This document shows, piece by piece, positions 30,615 to 42,127 of a DNA stretch of 64,000 bases (the first letter of the stretch is position 1; every line of letters begins with the position of its first letter). Under the pieces are notes generated by a model that was given only the letters and a program-made list of their open reading frames with translations, was not told the origin of the DNA and searched no databases. The position numbers and the translations under genes are program-made. This DNA comes from Tritrichomonas musculus (Eukaryota; Parabasalia; Tritrichomonadida; Tritrichomonadidae), in NCBI GenBank assembly GCA_039105265.1, contig JAPFFF010000028.1:806001-870000 (forward strand), in the 5' to 3' direction.

Positions 30615-33178
30615 AGAGGATGTCCCACAAACTAAATAGTCTATAGATTCTTCCATATTTTTGATATTGTTTTTAATATTTTATATTAAAAAGAGGCATA
30701 TCAACCAAAAAAAAGCTCTCAAAAAGTGAAGGTAGAAAATAAGATAAGTCCAATTATAAAAGATTAATATAAAAAAGAAGAATGTATTTATGATCTTTGG
30801 AATCCAATTATTTAGTTTATATAATAAAAATTAATAGTTTTTAGGTAAAAAACATCAATTTTGGTTTTTTATTTTATCCACTTTATAGAAATATAAAATC
30901 CAAGATTCTTTACATTTATAACTTAATAATATTAACAAATTACTAATGGTTTTTATGATTACTCTATACGTTCTTTAAATATCTAAACATAAAACGTCTT
31001 ATTTTCATATAGCTGTGATTCTAATCATATTTCATTTTTTAATCAATATAAAACAGCCATTTTAATAATTATATTGGGATTTTCTTTTATATGTTTCAAT
31101 ATACATTAATATTATACTTTCAATTCAATTGATAGTTCATTGAAAAAATAAAATATAATTAGTGCTCAAAATATGCTTTTTAGAGGATTTATAGAACTTA
31201 TGATAAATTCATTTCATTTTACTTTAAAATTATAAAAAAAAATTTTGAAATAAATCATTTTTTATATTTACCGATCGAACTTTTTCAAATAATTATATTT
31301 TAAATAAATATTTTAGAATATTAGAGCAGAAATTTATTTTTTTGATTAATAAAAATTATATACTTCTTTATTATGAATCAAATAATGATTTTACTTACTT
31401 TGTAAAAGCAAAAGAAAATATTTTAAAATATTTATTTTATAATTTTTGTGGTAGGCAAATAAAACTACTTTTATAAATTCATGATTAATATCTAAGTATA
31501 TTTATATCATAAAATATGTTTTTATTAATTCAATTTTCAAGTTATAAATAAAACTTATTTGTTCTTCTCAAATTGAAAGAACATTCAATTAACCTTCTCT
31601 CAAATTGAAAAGCTATTCAATAAATATTCTCTCAAATTGAAATGGTATTCAATCATGATCCTATCAAAAATGAAAGAGAATTCATTTTTCAATAAATCAA
31701 ATTTGAATACCTCTACTTTTTGAATCGAAGATATTGAGTTAAAAATGATGATTTGAATGAAAACTAAAAACTGTATAGAAGTTTTCGTTTGCTCAAGAGG
31801 AAAAGTTTTAATATGCATCACTTAAATCTTATATTATCATTTTCAAAAAAATTTATCGAGTAGAATTTTGGTTGACATGCCTCTTATTAAAATTAAATAA
31901 ACTATATAATTATTATTTTGTCGAAGAAAATTTAAAATATACAACAAATAAACTTTTGTTTCAAAATTGAATTATTTTTCAATATTTTGAATATGATTCA
32001 TCAAAATAAAAAAATAAAAAAAATATTTTTTTTGGCTTAATTTAATTGAAATACTGATTTTTATTAATGAAATTTATATTTAAAAATAATCCTCTGAAAG
32101 TAAAACTCTTGATTTTTAATATATTTGTTCAAATTAATTTGATTAATTTAAGATTCCGAAAAGAAAATCCATAAGAAAGAATATTATAGCAAATAAATGA
32201 TAAAAATCAAAAGTAATATTTAAACATAATTATAATTTCTTGAAAATTGTTTTTATTCATTATTATTCATTGGTTTTTTTTTTCATTTTTTGCAGTAGAA
32301 GATGAGCTAGTACCAAAATCGTGTGAACTTATGAAGTATTTATAAAAATTTAACTTAAGTTTATTGTTTAGGTCGTAAATATTTTGAAATTAAATAGATT
32401 AGGTAATTTTTTTTTAGCAATTACCAACTTTTTGTAATTAAAAAATCTGAAATCCTAATTTTTGGAGTATATAAATAATGATACCATCATTTAATAATAT
32501 AAATTTCTTTCCAAGTTGTATGTGATTATCTGAATTCTAGTAATAAGCTTAGCAAACTATCCTTTATTTCCAAATATCGGATCTATTCGATCTATTATAT
32601 TTCTATAATTGATTTTTTTGCTTTTGATTGCTTCATGTTTTCATATAAAAAGAATAAAACCAAATTGTACGTTAAGAATTTTAAATTTAACGTACTGAGC
32701 CATTGAAATTTTCTTTTTTTTTGAATTAGTATTTGGTCAAAAATGATTTAGCAAATTTATTTGCTAATATCTTAATTTTAACTCGACAAATTTTTGATTA
32801 ATATATTAATTTATAATTTAATAAAATTAAAAAAAATAAAATAATGATTAATAGAATATTTATAGACTATTTTTTTTGTTTCAATCAAAACAACTTGATG
32901 ATCTTGTTTTTACAAAAGAAAATCAAAATCGTGGCGCAAAAATGCAAATTACTATTATAATCATGCTACTAATGCTGTATATCCTTTCAAAACAAAAAAA
33001 TATATTTACAAGTCAAAGATATTGAGAATTATATTATTTTCACGAATCAGTCATTCAGCTAAATTATAAGTAGATTTAAACTTTATCGCTTACATTTATT
33101 TGATTTTTCTTATTTTGAACAACAATAAAATAGAAATCATTGAAAAAAATTGAATTTTATTTCTGTGGGACATCCTCT
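30615..33178. mobile_element. ORF-less element, TIR AGAGGATGTCCCACA, 8-bp TSD
   Basis: The 2,564-bp element has perfect 15-bp TIRs and a perfect 8-bp duplication, TTAGTTTT, at 30607-30614 and 33179-33186. A subterminal AATAGTCTATAG (about 30637) recurs inverted as TTTATAGACTATT (about 32860). About 1.2 kb of its length is a second element nested at 30692-31884. I see no gene; the frames at 31600-31821 look random. Confidence 0.9.
30692..31884. mobile_element. nested ORF-less element, TIR AGAGGCATRTCAACC, 8-bp TSD
   Basis: The 1,193-bp element has TIRs AGAGGCATATCAACCAAAA and AGAGGCATGTCAACCAAAA (one difference) and a perfect 8-bp duplication, TATTAAAA, at 30684-30691 and 31885-31892. It sits 77 bp inside the left end of the 30615 element, whose TIR also begins AGAGG. 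Confidence 0.9.
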
Positions 33179-33186
33179 TTAGTTTT

Positions 33187-33551
33187 TTAATTTCTAATAT
33201 ATATTTAAATTTATGTACATGATTGTTTATATCTTTAATCTATAATTATCAAAGAAAATTATATTTATGTTCTTTTAGCACAACTATTGAATTGTCAATG
33301 GCAAAATATATTCAAATTATATTTTCTAATTATTTCTAAAACTATTTAATTAAATAATATAAAAAACTAATAATTGTTATTTTCAATAAATATATTTTGC
33401 TTTAAATACTTCCATTCATATCAATAATGTCAAATATATCATATATATAAGGAAAAATTAAATTATAAAAGGCTAATCACGATAAATCTGAATATTGCAT
33501 CAGATAAAAAGTCAAAGCAAAATATTTAAAAGTGCATTATTTTAAAAAAGC
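33187..33551. other. spacer between two elements
   Basis: AT-rich DNA of about 360 bp between adjacent ORF-less elements, ending in the left 9-bp duplication of the next one. Nothing else is seen. Confidence 0.5.
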
Positions 33552-35251
33552 GGCTGAAGAATCAGGGTCTATAAAAATCGGCACGAAAAAAGTTCGTTCG
33601 TAAAGGTGAAATACATGATCGGTATTGATCGGTATGAACACAAAAAGTTTATCTCAGAAAATAGAGCACTGCGAACTTTTTGAATTAAACAAGCGGTTAA
33701 TAAATGAATTGGCCTATCCATTGGTTAAAAAAAAAACGTTGACGTTATTTTTTTATTTGAAATTTACCGCCATTTTACTTATTAGAAAGACTGGATTGCA
33801 TGCTTCAACTGCAGAGAAGTTTGCTTTCTTGGTCTTTGAAGCTTAGACTGCTTCTCTTACTGCAGGGGAGTTAGCTTTCTAAGCTTTCCTCTAATAACAT
33901 ATCAAATTTTCACACGTCTTGATTCCATAACTCAGCGTTTATAATTAGTATTTTTGCATTTATTCGACTAAAATAACTTGCTTTCTTGTTCAATAGTACT
34001 CATTTAAACTTTAATTAACAATAACCAACTTTTTTTATCAACATACCTCATTTTCTTAATGAATAAGCCCTTTTTACTTGATTAATGCAATGTACTATTT
34101 AGTTTATTACTTCTCATATACGACTTTTATATAAAATGAATTAATTCGATTATTAATAACTTCTTATTTTTATAAATGCATCTCTTCTTCTGAAATATTT
34201 AAAGCATTTCAATTGTCATATACATTTTGCTTTCTTGTTCAATGCAACTTATTTACTATTCTTTATAAAATATTTAATTTGATTACCAATAACCTACTAT
34301 TTTTCAATATACCTCATTTTCTTAATTAATCAGACTTTTTACTTTATTAACACAACTTGCTTTTCAGTTTATTACTTCTCATATGCGATTTTTATATAAA
34401 ATAATTAATTTGATTACTAATGGCTTCTATTTTTACAGGTTTATCTCATTTTTTTAATCAATAAACTATTTTAATTGTTTGGTACATTTTACTTTCTTTT
34501 TTGATCTAAACTTTTCTCAATTTTTTTAAAATGCTACTTGCAAAAGTTTGTTTACACTCATCAAATTAAAATATGTTACAATAAAATGAATAAATTTAGT
34601 TAGAAAGATGAGATTAATGATAAAAAAAGATGAGAGCAAAAATAGTCATAGATAAGATTAAATATTAGGTTAGAAAATGTTTATTAAATGTAATCAGTAT
34701 ATTGCATTAATTGAATAAAAGATCTTTTATAGATAAATAAACTTGTTATCTGAGTAAAAAAATAAATTATTCATATTGAGTAAATTCGTTAGATAAACGG
34801 GTAAATGAGATATATAAAAAAGAAATTGAGTCATTAATTGAGAGAATATTGTAATAACAATAAGAAATAAGAGTTTTGATGGAATCTAAAGATTAATTAA
34901 ATTTGTTATTAGAAGGAAGCTTAGAAAGCTAACTCCCCTGCAGTAAGAGAAGCAGTCTAAGCTTCAAAGACCAAGAAAGCAAACTTCTCTGCAGTTGAAG
35001 CATGCAATCCAGTCTTTCTAATAAGTAAAATGGCGGTAAATTTCAAATAAAAAAATAACGTCAACGGTTTTTTTTTAACCAATGGATAGGCCAATTCATT
35101 TATTAACCGCTTGTTTAATTCAAAAAGTTCGCAGTGCTCTATTTTCTGAGATAAACTTTTTGTGTTCATACCGATCAATACCGATCATGTATTTCACCTT
35201 TACGAACGAACTTTTTTCGTGCCGATTTTTATAGACCCTGATTCCTCTGCC
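33552..35251. mobile_element. long-TIR (MULE-like) element, 9-bp TSD
   Basis: The 1,700-bp element has inverted arms of about 350 bp (33552-33900 and 34905-35251) that are almost identical, flanked by a perfect 9-bp duplication, TAAAAAAGC, at 33543-33551 and 35252-35260. Long TIRs with 9-bp duplications are typical of Mutator-like elements. Each arm contains the same 73-codon frame (starting near 33625 and 35178), which is duplicated simply because the arms are copies. The unique centre carries about 2.5 diverged tandem units of ~270 bp sharing CTTTCTTGTTCAAT and ACCTCATTTTCTTAAT. No transposase is inside. Confidence 0.92.
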
Positions 35252-35260
35252 TAAAAAAGC

Positions 35261-35929
35261 ACATTCATCAAAATGTATTAAAACTAATTTAAATCAAATT
35301 CATTTTATTTTGGTTGAAAAAAAGTTGATTTTATAAAAAAAGACGTTAAAAACACTTCATTGGAATACCTCTAAAAAAGCCAAATATTATGAAATAATTT
35401 TGATATCAAAAGATTGGCCATATAAATTGGCATACAATTTATAATCTTACATAAATAAATGAATTTTTATTTATTTTTATTGCGTTTTATAACATCGTAT
35501 TGAAGTTCACATAGAAAATTATGTTTTTTACTTTCTGAGCAAAAAGAAGTTTTTCATTCAATTTTTTTGATTTAAAATAGCATTATCTTGAATTTTTTAC
35601 ACATTAATGCTTATAACATTTGTTCAAATATATTTTATAAAATGTATTCATAATAAATAAATAATTAATATTGCAATATAACTATCATAAAATTGAAAAG
35701 GTTAACGGTCGAAGAGCTTCGCCCCTTCTATATTGAGTACTATAAAATTTTTGATTTATCGAGATATTTAAAATTAATGAAATCTTTTATATTTAAAAAT
35801 GACATATTTAAAATAATATTTTAATATCAAACGTTCATAATTAAAAGGGTTTATATCTAAAAGCGTTTAAAATATAAAATCGTTTAAATTTAAAAGCGTT
35901 TAAATAAAAAGTATTCATTTCAATAAAAA
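35261..35929. other. intergenic; short GC-rich block at 35700-35727
   Basis: AT-rich apart from GGTCGAAGAGCTTCGCCCCT (about 35707-35726), which contains the small palindrome CGAAGAGCTTCG and an inverted copy of the motif at 28717. A short AAAGCGTTTAAA-type repeat lies near 35855-35915. Confidence 0.5.
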
Positions 35930-37269
35930 GTTTGAAGATGATATTGATGTTGTAAATCAAATTCAAGCCGATACACCAGAACTATTTAAAGCCACAATTG
36001 AAGGCATAGTAGATTAGCCGATGTCAAAATACTTATTTTCAAAAAAACAATACACGCGTTCCTTATACAGGCAGACATACACCTTTAAACTTCACTGGGA
36101 CCAGAACCAAATCATAAAAATCAAAACAAGCGTTCCTTATGCATTTTGATTGCTTTTTTGGTGGACGATCGAGAAGCAAAACAGGTATATATTGAATCTA
36201 CAATTTCAAACATAAATGGTGTATATTACATTACTTTTAAGGAGGCAAATTGGATTCATAATCATCCAATGACTCGTCTTTTCATCGAGTCAAATTCCAT
36301 AATTACTCAAGCCCGAATAGATGAAATTAAAGAGATGACAATAAATGGATCATCAGCTATTCATTTATCCCTGCTCAAAAAATTTATAGAATACGACACG
36401 AAGAAAAGAAAAAAAGACAATAATCAGAAATTGACAAATTAATTCAAAAAAGTAATTTATATAATAATGAATTTTATGTTTTACATCATTGGAGAACCGA
36501 TTTAATAACAAAGGTGAAGAAATATAATGGATCATCTTTAATAAGCAAAAAGTTTATAAATTGGGAAATTGCACAGGACATATGCTTTATGGATTATACA
36601 TGTTGTATTAACATTTTTGACTTTACTTTAATCACCATCACATTTGAAGATTTCAATGAAAAGAGACAAATTTTAGCTATCGGTTTTTTAGCTTGTCGAG
36701 GCGAAGAATATTTTGTAAGTTTTTTGAATGATGTAAAAGAAAAATTAAAGAAAGATATTCGAATATTTATTGTTGACAGATGGATAGGTCAAAAAAATGC
36801 TCTATCAATTGTTTTTAATAATTCAACTATCGTATTTTGTCGTATTCATTTGGAAAGAAATATAAGAACAACATTCGGTGAATATACCCAAGTAGGAAGC
36901 CTTTTACACCAATTATTCAAAGGCACAATTTCTAAAGATAAATATCTAAATGAATTACAGAAATTAATTGATTCATCAAAGAAGCCTAAAAGAGAACCCA
37001 CAACTTTATATAGCGATGTTGATTCATACAATCCATCAAAATTAAATGATTTACATTTAAGAAAACATACAACAACAAATGCACAAGAAGGCCTATTTGG
37101 AACTTTAAAGGTAAGATATGGAAATGATCGTCTTCCGCTCTCTGATATTTTAACAGGAATAATTGGTTTATATAATGCTGGTTTTGTCAATTCTATTAAA
37201 ACCCCACCTCAATCTTTCAAAACAATGATATATAGGGGAATTCATAAGTCTTTGGACATAACATTTTGA
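35930..37269 (+). pseudogene. MULE-type transposase, broken
   Basis: Plus-strand text shows an N-terminal DNA-binding-like part (35930-36440; VYIESTISNINGVYYITFKEANW, given in two pieces of known MULE pattern: TISNINGVYY and FKEANWIHNHPMTRL). A MULE catalytic region follows (36510-37269) with FMDYTCCINIFDF, IFIVDRWIGQKNAL, VFCRIHLERNIR and TNAQEGLFGTLK. The first frame ends at about 36442 and the next overlaps it in another register (IDKLIQKSNLYNNEF), so there is at least one frameshift there. Stops also occur in the stretch before 36140. The element lies 0.7 kb downstream of the long-TIR element at 33552, which could be its non-autonomous partner (inference). No TIRs were found around it. 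Confidence 0.82.
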
Positions 37270-37309
37270 TTTAAAACAATAAAGTGATTTAAATAAAAGG
37301 TATTGTTTA

Positions 37310-37947
37310 TTAAATATAGTCTCCTCCTTTTTCAATAACTGTGTTTAATCTTGCAATCCATTCGTCATATACGGAAGAAATTTCTTCTTTAGAAATATTT
37401 GCCAAAATTTGACATATTGCATTTTTCAATTCATTTTGTGAAGTGAAGTGACTTCCTTTCAGTTTTTCTTTTATATATCCAAACAGCAAAAAGTCACAAG
37501 GGGCAAGGTCGGGAGAATATGGAGGATGCTCCATTCTTTTCAATCCATATTCACTCATTTTGAACCTCGATATTTTGGCATTATGCGGCCTTGCGTTATC
37601 AACGTGTAAAAAGACATTTTTAGCTCCATTTTTTGGCCTGAATTCCCTATAAAAGGAATCAATCTTGGGCAATATCTGTTCTACAAAGTATGTAGCATTG
37701 AACTTTGCTTTGGGTTCTAGATTATCAATGAGAATGATTCCTCTCAATGAGAAATAAATTGAAAACAAGGTTTTTTGAAGGCCAATTGTTGGCTTTGGAA
37801 TTTGAGGACGCTCAGAATTTTCAGGGAGCCAAATTTGAGTTTGTTCGTATGACCAATAGAACCATGATTCGTCGCCAGTTACGATATCCATTCTGGAAAT
37901 TTTCTCTGATGTGAGTACTTGGAGCATTGAATGCGCAATTTCAAATC
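37310..37947 (-). pseudogene. mariner transposase, 5'-truncated
   Basis: About 210 residues of the catalytic part are open, from RFEIAHSMLQVLTSEK to the normal C-terminus (VIEKGGDYI). IVTGDESWFYW, FLHVDNARPH and YSPDLAPCDFLLFG give the DD34D triad. The N-terminal DNA-binding half is missing, and no terminal repeats are found at either side. It belongs to the same broad group as the mariner at 5662 but is clearly a different lineage. It begins 41 bp from the MULE relic. Confidence 0.88.
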
Positions 37948-38385
37948 TTTATATTAAACTAATTAAAAATAAGAATGAAAGAGGAATCGAAACATCTTTA
38001 AAACAATAATTATTTTGTTATATGTATTAATATAAAATAAATAATTATTTATCTTTACATTTATCTTAATTAATCTAAAAATAATTTTTATTTTAAATAT
38101 TCTTCAAAATTTATTGGTATATTCTTAATGTAAAAAAAAATGAGTTTTTCTAAGAACTATGAAAATAAAATTTTAATAGACATTTATAATTTTATAAGAA
38201 GTTTATATGCATTTTACAAATATTAAGTTTTTAATAATTTTATTATTATATATAATATATAAAAATTAATTTATAACTAAGAAATATTTAAAAAATGATC
38301 ATATAAAAAGGTTTTCATTCTTGGGGCAAATATCAAAAAGTGGAGTAATATTAATTTTTCAGAATTTTGAAAATTTATATTTATA
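37948..38385. other. intergenic; promoter side of the 38386 gene
   Basis: AT-rich. TCAAAAAGTGGAG lies about 50 bp before the ATG at 38386, one of many occurrences of a CAAAAAGT motif in this window. No gene is seen. Confidence 0.4.
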
Positions 38386-39129
38386 ATGAGAACAAAACAA
38401 ACTGCTCTCCCACAAATCGCAGCTGCTGCAGGCGGTAGATACAATGCTGTTCTGATGGAAGACACTCATCGTAAACTTTTAAATCTTCTTTCACAGAAAT
38501 TTGTTAAAACAGATTACTCTGGAGCATCAAGAGATATAGAGAGAATTGTTCTTATCGATATAAAAAGAGAAGGATACGAAGCAATGCAATCTCTTGTTAA
38601 CGATGTCAAAGAAAATAATTCAAGATCTCAAGATTCACTCGCTATTCTTAAAGCGATTTCCGAGTATGATCGTTCACAAATCATCAAAAAAAATTTAAAA
38701 CCTTTTAGAATTCCACAAGGAAGAAATGTCCAAATTCCACATTCCGTCAAAGTCCTTTTTGATGCAGATTCTATTAATCTTGAAGATATCGTAAAATATG
38801 AAGGAAAAATCAAGGCCGCTTGCAATTTATCAGACGATTTCTTCACAAAAGCTGTTCAAACAAATTCAAGGTTTAGTAATTATGGAGGCCTTATTTATCC
38901 TCCACCTCCTCAATTCCAACCACAAGCGCCAATTTTCAATGTTCCAAACCCTTATGCAAATATAACTCCTAATGCACCTCCACGATCGATGTATCCTAGC
39001 GCATCTACTCAAATTTTGTATCCACCAAGCTCAATGACTGCTAATGGACCAAGAAACACTAATGTTCAATATTATCAAAATCCACCTTTTCAACCACCAG
39101 ACGTACGCCCAGGAACCGCATATTATTAA
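38386..39129 (+). CDS. conserved-looking protein with Pro-rich C-terminus
   Basis: The 247-residue protein is intact. Residues ~25-165 form a helical region (KLLNLLSQKFVKTDYSG, SRDIERIVLIDIKREGYEAMQ, ADSINLEDIVKYEGKI). The last ~80 residues are rich in Pro, Gln and Asn with PPPPQFQPQAPIF and repeated YPP/PP motifs. The charged helices around RDIERIVLIDIKREGYEA resemble the regulatory face of Ist1-type ESCRT proteins, and a proline-rich tail would fit an ESCRT adaptor. The resemblance is weak and I do not assign it. Alternatives are any small adaptor with a proline-rich tail. No signal peptide or membrane segment. Confidence 0.8.
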   Translation: MRTKQTALPQIAAAAGGRYNAVLMEDTHRKLLNLLSQKFVKTDYSGASRDIERIVLIDIKREGYEAMQSLVNDVKENNSRSQDSLAILKAISEYDRSQIIKKNLKPFRIPQGRNVQIPHSVKVLFDADSINLEDIVKYEGKIKAACNLSDDFFTKAVQTNSRFSNYGGLIYPPPPQFQPQAPIFNVPNPYANITPNAPPRSMYPSASTQILYPPSSMTANGPRNTNVQYYQNPPFQPPDVRPGTAYY

Positions 39130-40332
39130 ATTTATATATATCTATACAGATGCGAACTCTTCCAATCTATTTTCAGAATTTATTATTTTAGTAAACAAAT
39201 TATTTTTCTTAAACTTTTCTTTTTTTCGAACCGGTATATTTGCAATTCAAAAAAATTAATGCTATTGGAAAGACAACTGAGGACCAATCAACTGAATTTT
39301 CAAAATTTTTGAATAATTTCCTTTTTTAAGGCTTGATGATTTATTATATATACTATTTCACAATCTCTTTTTGGGAAATCAATTGGTTCTCAGAAAGATA
39401 AAAAATCTAAATTTTCATCACTTTTTTAATAATACAAAATTCTAACAATTGGAACATTTAAATATCTTGCAATTGCATCAACAACTAGAATAAAGTGATT
39501 TAACTTTCATTTAAAGAATTAAAATAATACAATCTTTAAATTGAAAGAAAAAATAGAAGATGTTTTTGACACGAAAAAATGAATTCATTTAAAAACAAAT
39601 TGAAAACAATAACCGTTATCCAAATCATCACAAAAGTATTTAAACAATAATGATAAAAGCAGCAGTAAATCAAACTATACGAAATATACTAATAATTCAT
39701 AATAAATCCTGTGAAAGAAAATCAATTAAAACATATTCAAATCGTCACAGAATTTTTATACAAATTTTTCGATAAAACGAATGATCAGAAAAAATGATCT
39801 AACATTAAAAAATATTGAATTAATGAAGGATTATAGACAAAGAATACTTAGTACAACTCCAGATTAATAAGAACTTTTCAAAAATTTATTTTTCTTTGAT
39901 GAAAATAATAATTTTTTTTTCAACGACTTTTATAAAACAAAAATATGAAAGGTCATTTATATTAGTTGGTCGAATAATCCATTCAAAAAATCATGGTAAT
40001 TTTTTCATCAGCACTTTTTCAATTTATTTAAAAAAATAAATGAAGTTCTCTGTTTTACAACTTTTTGAGTTAATAAAACACTCAAAAAGTTGTACCTAGA
40101 GAATTCCAAATTTTAATAAAATTTTATATATAAAAAAGATGCCGACTCTTCTCATAAAAAAATCGCCAATCAATATTTTTTCAAATAAAAATGTCCATCA
40201 TAATCCTTTAAATACAAATAAGTTATACCTGTAATCATGAAGCTCAATCTTGATTGTTTATATAGTTTTCTGTAAACCGTTGACAACTTTTCCCGTTACT
40301 TTGAATTATTTTTTTTTTTTTTTTTGTTCGAC
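39130..40332. other. intergenic 1.2 kb; hairpin at 40058-40092
   Basis: No gene is seen. CAACTTTTTGAG (40058-40069) is the exact complement of CTCAAAAAGTTG (40081-40092), a 12-bp stem. A closely similar hairpin occurs at 47171-47202. A long T run lies at 40311-40325. Confidence 0.6.
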
Positions 40333-41199
40333 TCATTTAAGTCCATCCAATAGAAATGAGTTTGTTCGATTCATTGCTTTTGACCAGCCTCCGAAAAAGA
40401 AGCCATGCGTTCCTCTCTTTATTACCAAAAGTTCGCAATTTTTGCAAACTTTACTTGCTTCTATTGAATAGTTAATATTAACAAAAATATCCAAGTCTCC
40501 ATGCACAATTAATATCTTTTGATTAATCTTCTTAATAGTTTCATATATGTCAAGGCTTGTGGCAGATTCAATATAACATTTATATAATTTAACAACCAGA
40601 ATAACTCTCAAAGATTCAGGCGGATTGTTTATATCAAATTTCTTATCCATCATTTGTCCTTTATGCGCTTCAATAGGAATATTAAAGGCAGGATAAAATA
40701 AGATTAAATTATTAATTTCATTGCTCCTTTCAGCTGTCAACATTGTTGCTATTACACCACCCTGGGAGCATCCAACTAATGAAATATGATCTTTATCAAT
40801 AAAATCAATCGATTGGACATAATTAAGAACAGTGTTCAAATCAGATTTTTCGCTCTCAAAACTATTGTTTTTAAGATTAAAAAACTTTCCAGAGCTGAAT
40901 AACATTGTCCCAGAGTTCGGATAGTCAAAAATAAAGCATACAAAACCAATCCTCGTAAAAGAACGAACATATGAGAATGAAAACAAAAGATTACAAAGAA
41001 ATCCATGTGAAATAATAACAGCTGGAACTTTATTACCTGCATTTTTTGGCTTGAACATAAAACCTCCAATTGTGGAATTATTGTTGAAAAGGACAAATTT
41101 TTGGACTGCGTAAACTTTTTTTTCATTATTTATGAAATAAGATAAATATAAAATCAAAGCACTTATTGATATTAGCAGGCAATAGAAGAATTTTTTCAT
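40333..41199 (-). CDS. membrane-anchored alpha/beta hydrolase
   Basis: The 288-residue protein opens with an uncleaved signal anchor (residues ~4-23, FFYCLLISISALILYLSYF). A serine-hydrolase fold follows: ISHGFLCNLLF forms the oxyanion region, LVGCSQGG holds the nucleophile (Ser 145), VHGDLDIFV supplies the acid (Asp 235 or 237), and RGTHGFFF supplies the His (265). The closest general type is the S33 peptidase/dienelactone-hydrolase-like clan; the substrate (ester, lipid or peptide) cannot be told. The catalytic domain should face the lumen or the outside of the cell. The complete triad suggests activity. Confidence 0.9.
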   Translation of the reverse strand: MKKFFYCLLISISALILYLSYFINNEKKVYAVQKFVLFNNNSTIGGFMFKPKNAGNKVPAVIISHGFLCNLLFSFSYVRSFTRIGFVCFIFDYPNSGTMLFSSGKFFNLKNNSFESEKSDLNTVLNYVQSIDFIDKDHISLVGCSQGGVIATMLTAERSNEINNLILFYPAFNIPIEAHKGQMMDKKFDINNPPESLRVILVVKLYKCYIESATSLDIYETIKKINQKILIVHGDLDIFVNINYSIEASKVCKNCELLVIKRGTHGFFFGGWSKAMNRTNSFLLDGLK

Positions 41200-41383
41200 T
41201 TTTTGAATATCGCTTTTTTTGAAAGCTATCGACCAAATATTACTTGAAAAATACTTAATCGAAGGAGAAGAATATTTGAAATTTTTATTACAGAATTCGG
41301 AATTAGAGAATTGATTAATGGCCAGTACATGCCAATTGCCACTGTCTCGATATAGGTAACAGGTGAAAGAATAAAAATTTATA

Positions 41384-42127
41384 CAGTTTTTCCACTTTTG
41401 TAACAGAAAAGTCCACTTTCGTAACAGAAAATATAACCACCAAAATTTTCAAAATTTATTATCACCTAACTTTTTGATTTTTATCCACTTTCGTAACAGA
41501 ATTTTCCACTTTCGTAACAGAAAATTTTATTATTTAATTATCTTTGTTTTTAATAAGTTTTTACATTTTTAATATAATGCAAATAATTGTAGGAAATACA
41601 GTTGTTATTGGAAACAACATTTTATTTGAAATTATATATGAAGATAATTATTGCAAATATCTTGCTAAAAAAAGAATTTTTGTTATTTTAAAAGCTTAAA
41701 ATTCCATTACAAATGTATTTTATTTCATCCTAATAATGCAATACTGATTTTTTGTTTGCTTTGTCTGAAATTAAAATCTAATTTTTTCTTGAATTCTATC
41801 CTTTTTTTAAATTTTCCTGTTTAATATTCATTTAAATTATAGTACAATTATAAAAACATGATTTTCTTCTAAAAAAAGAGTTTTGAGTAAATCCAAAATT
41901 ATTATTAATAACTTAATAAACCACTTAATAAATATCATTTTTTGATTAAACTTTTCTTTATGAAAGAATTTCGATAAAAAAAGAAATGCAAAATGAAAAA
42001 TATGGATTTTTTAAAAAAAATAAAAAAAATTCTGTTACGAAAGTGGATAATAAATCCAAAAGTTAGGTGATGATAAATTTTGAAAATTTTGGTGGTTACA
42101 TTTTCTGTTACGAAAGTGGAACAACTG
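41384..42127. mobile_element. ORF-less Tc1-type MITE, 744 bp
   Basis: The ends begin CAGTTTTTCCACTTTTG and CAGTTGTTCCACTTTCG (on the opposite strand), flanked by TA at 41382-41383 and 42128-42129. TIR similarity runs about 120 bp. The unit CCACTTTCGTAACAGAA is reiterated two to four times per end, with one more copy on the left. There is no gene inside. Confidence 0.9.

Noticed and set aside
31600-31821. 73-codon minus-strand frame inside the nested element
   Set aside because: No similarity to transposases; a repeated CTCTCAAATTGAAA-type text explains it.
33625-33846. 73-codon frame, also at 34957-35178
   Set aside because: Present twice only because the two arms of the transposable element are inverted copies; no family and no independent evidence of coding.
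28717-35727. 13-bp inverted motif TAGAAGGGGCGAA as ends of one 7-kb element
   Set aside because: Similarity stops after 13 bp, no target duplication was found, and the enclosed elements have their own complete ends.
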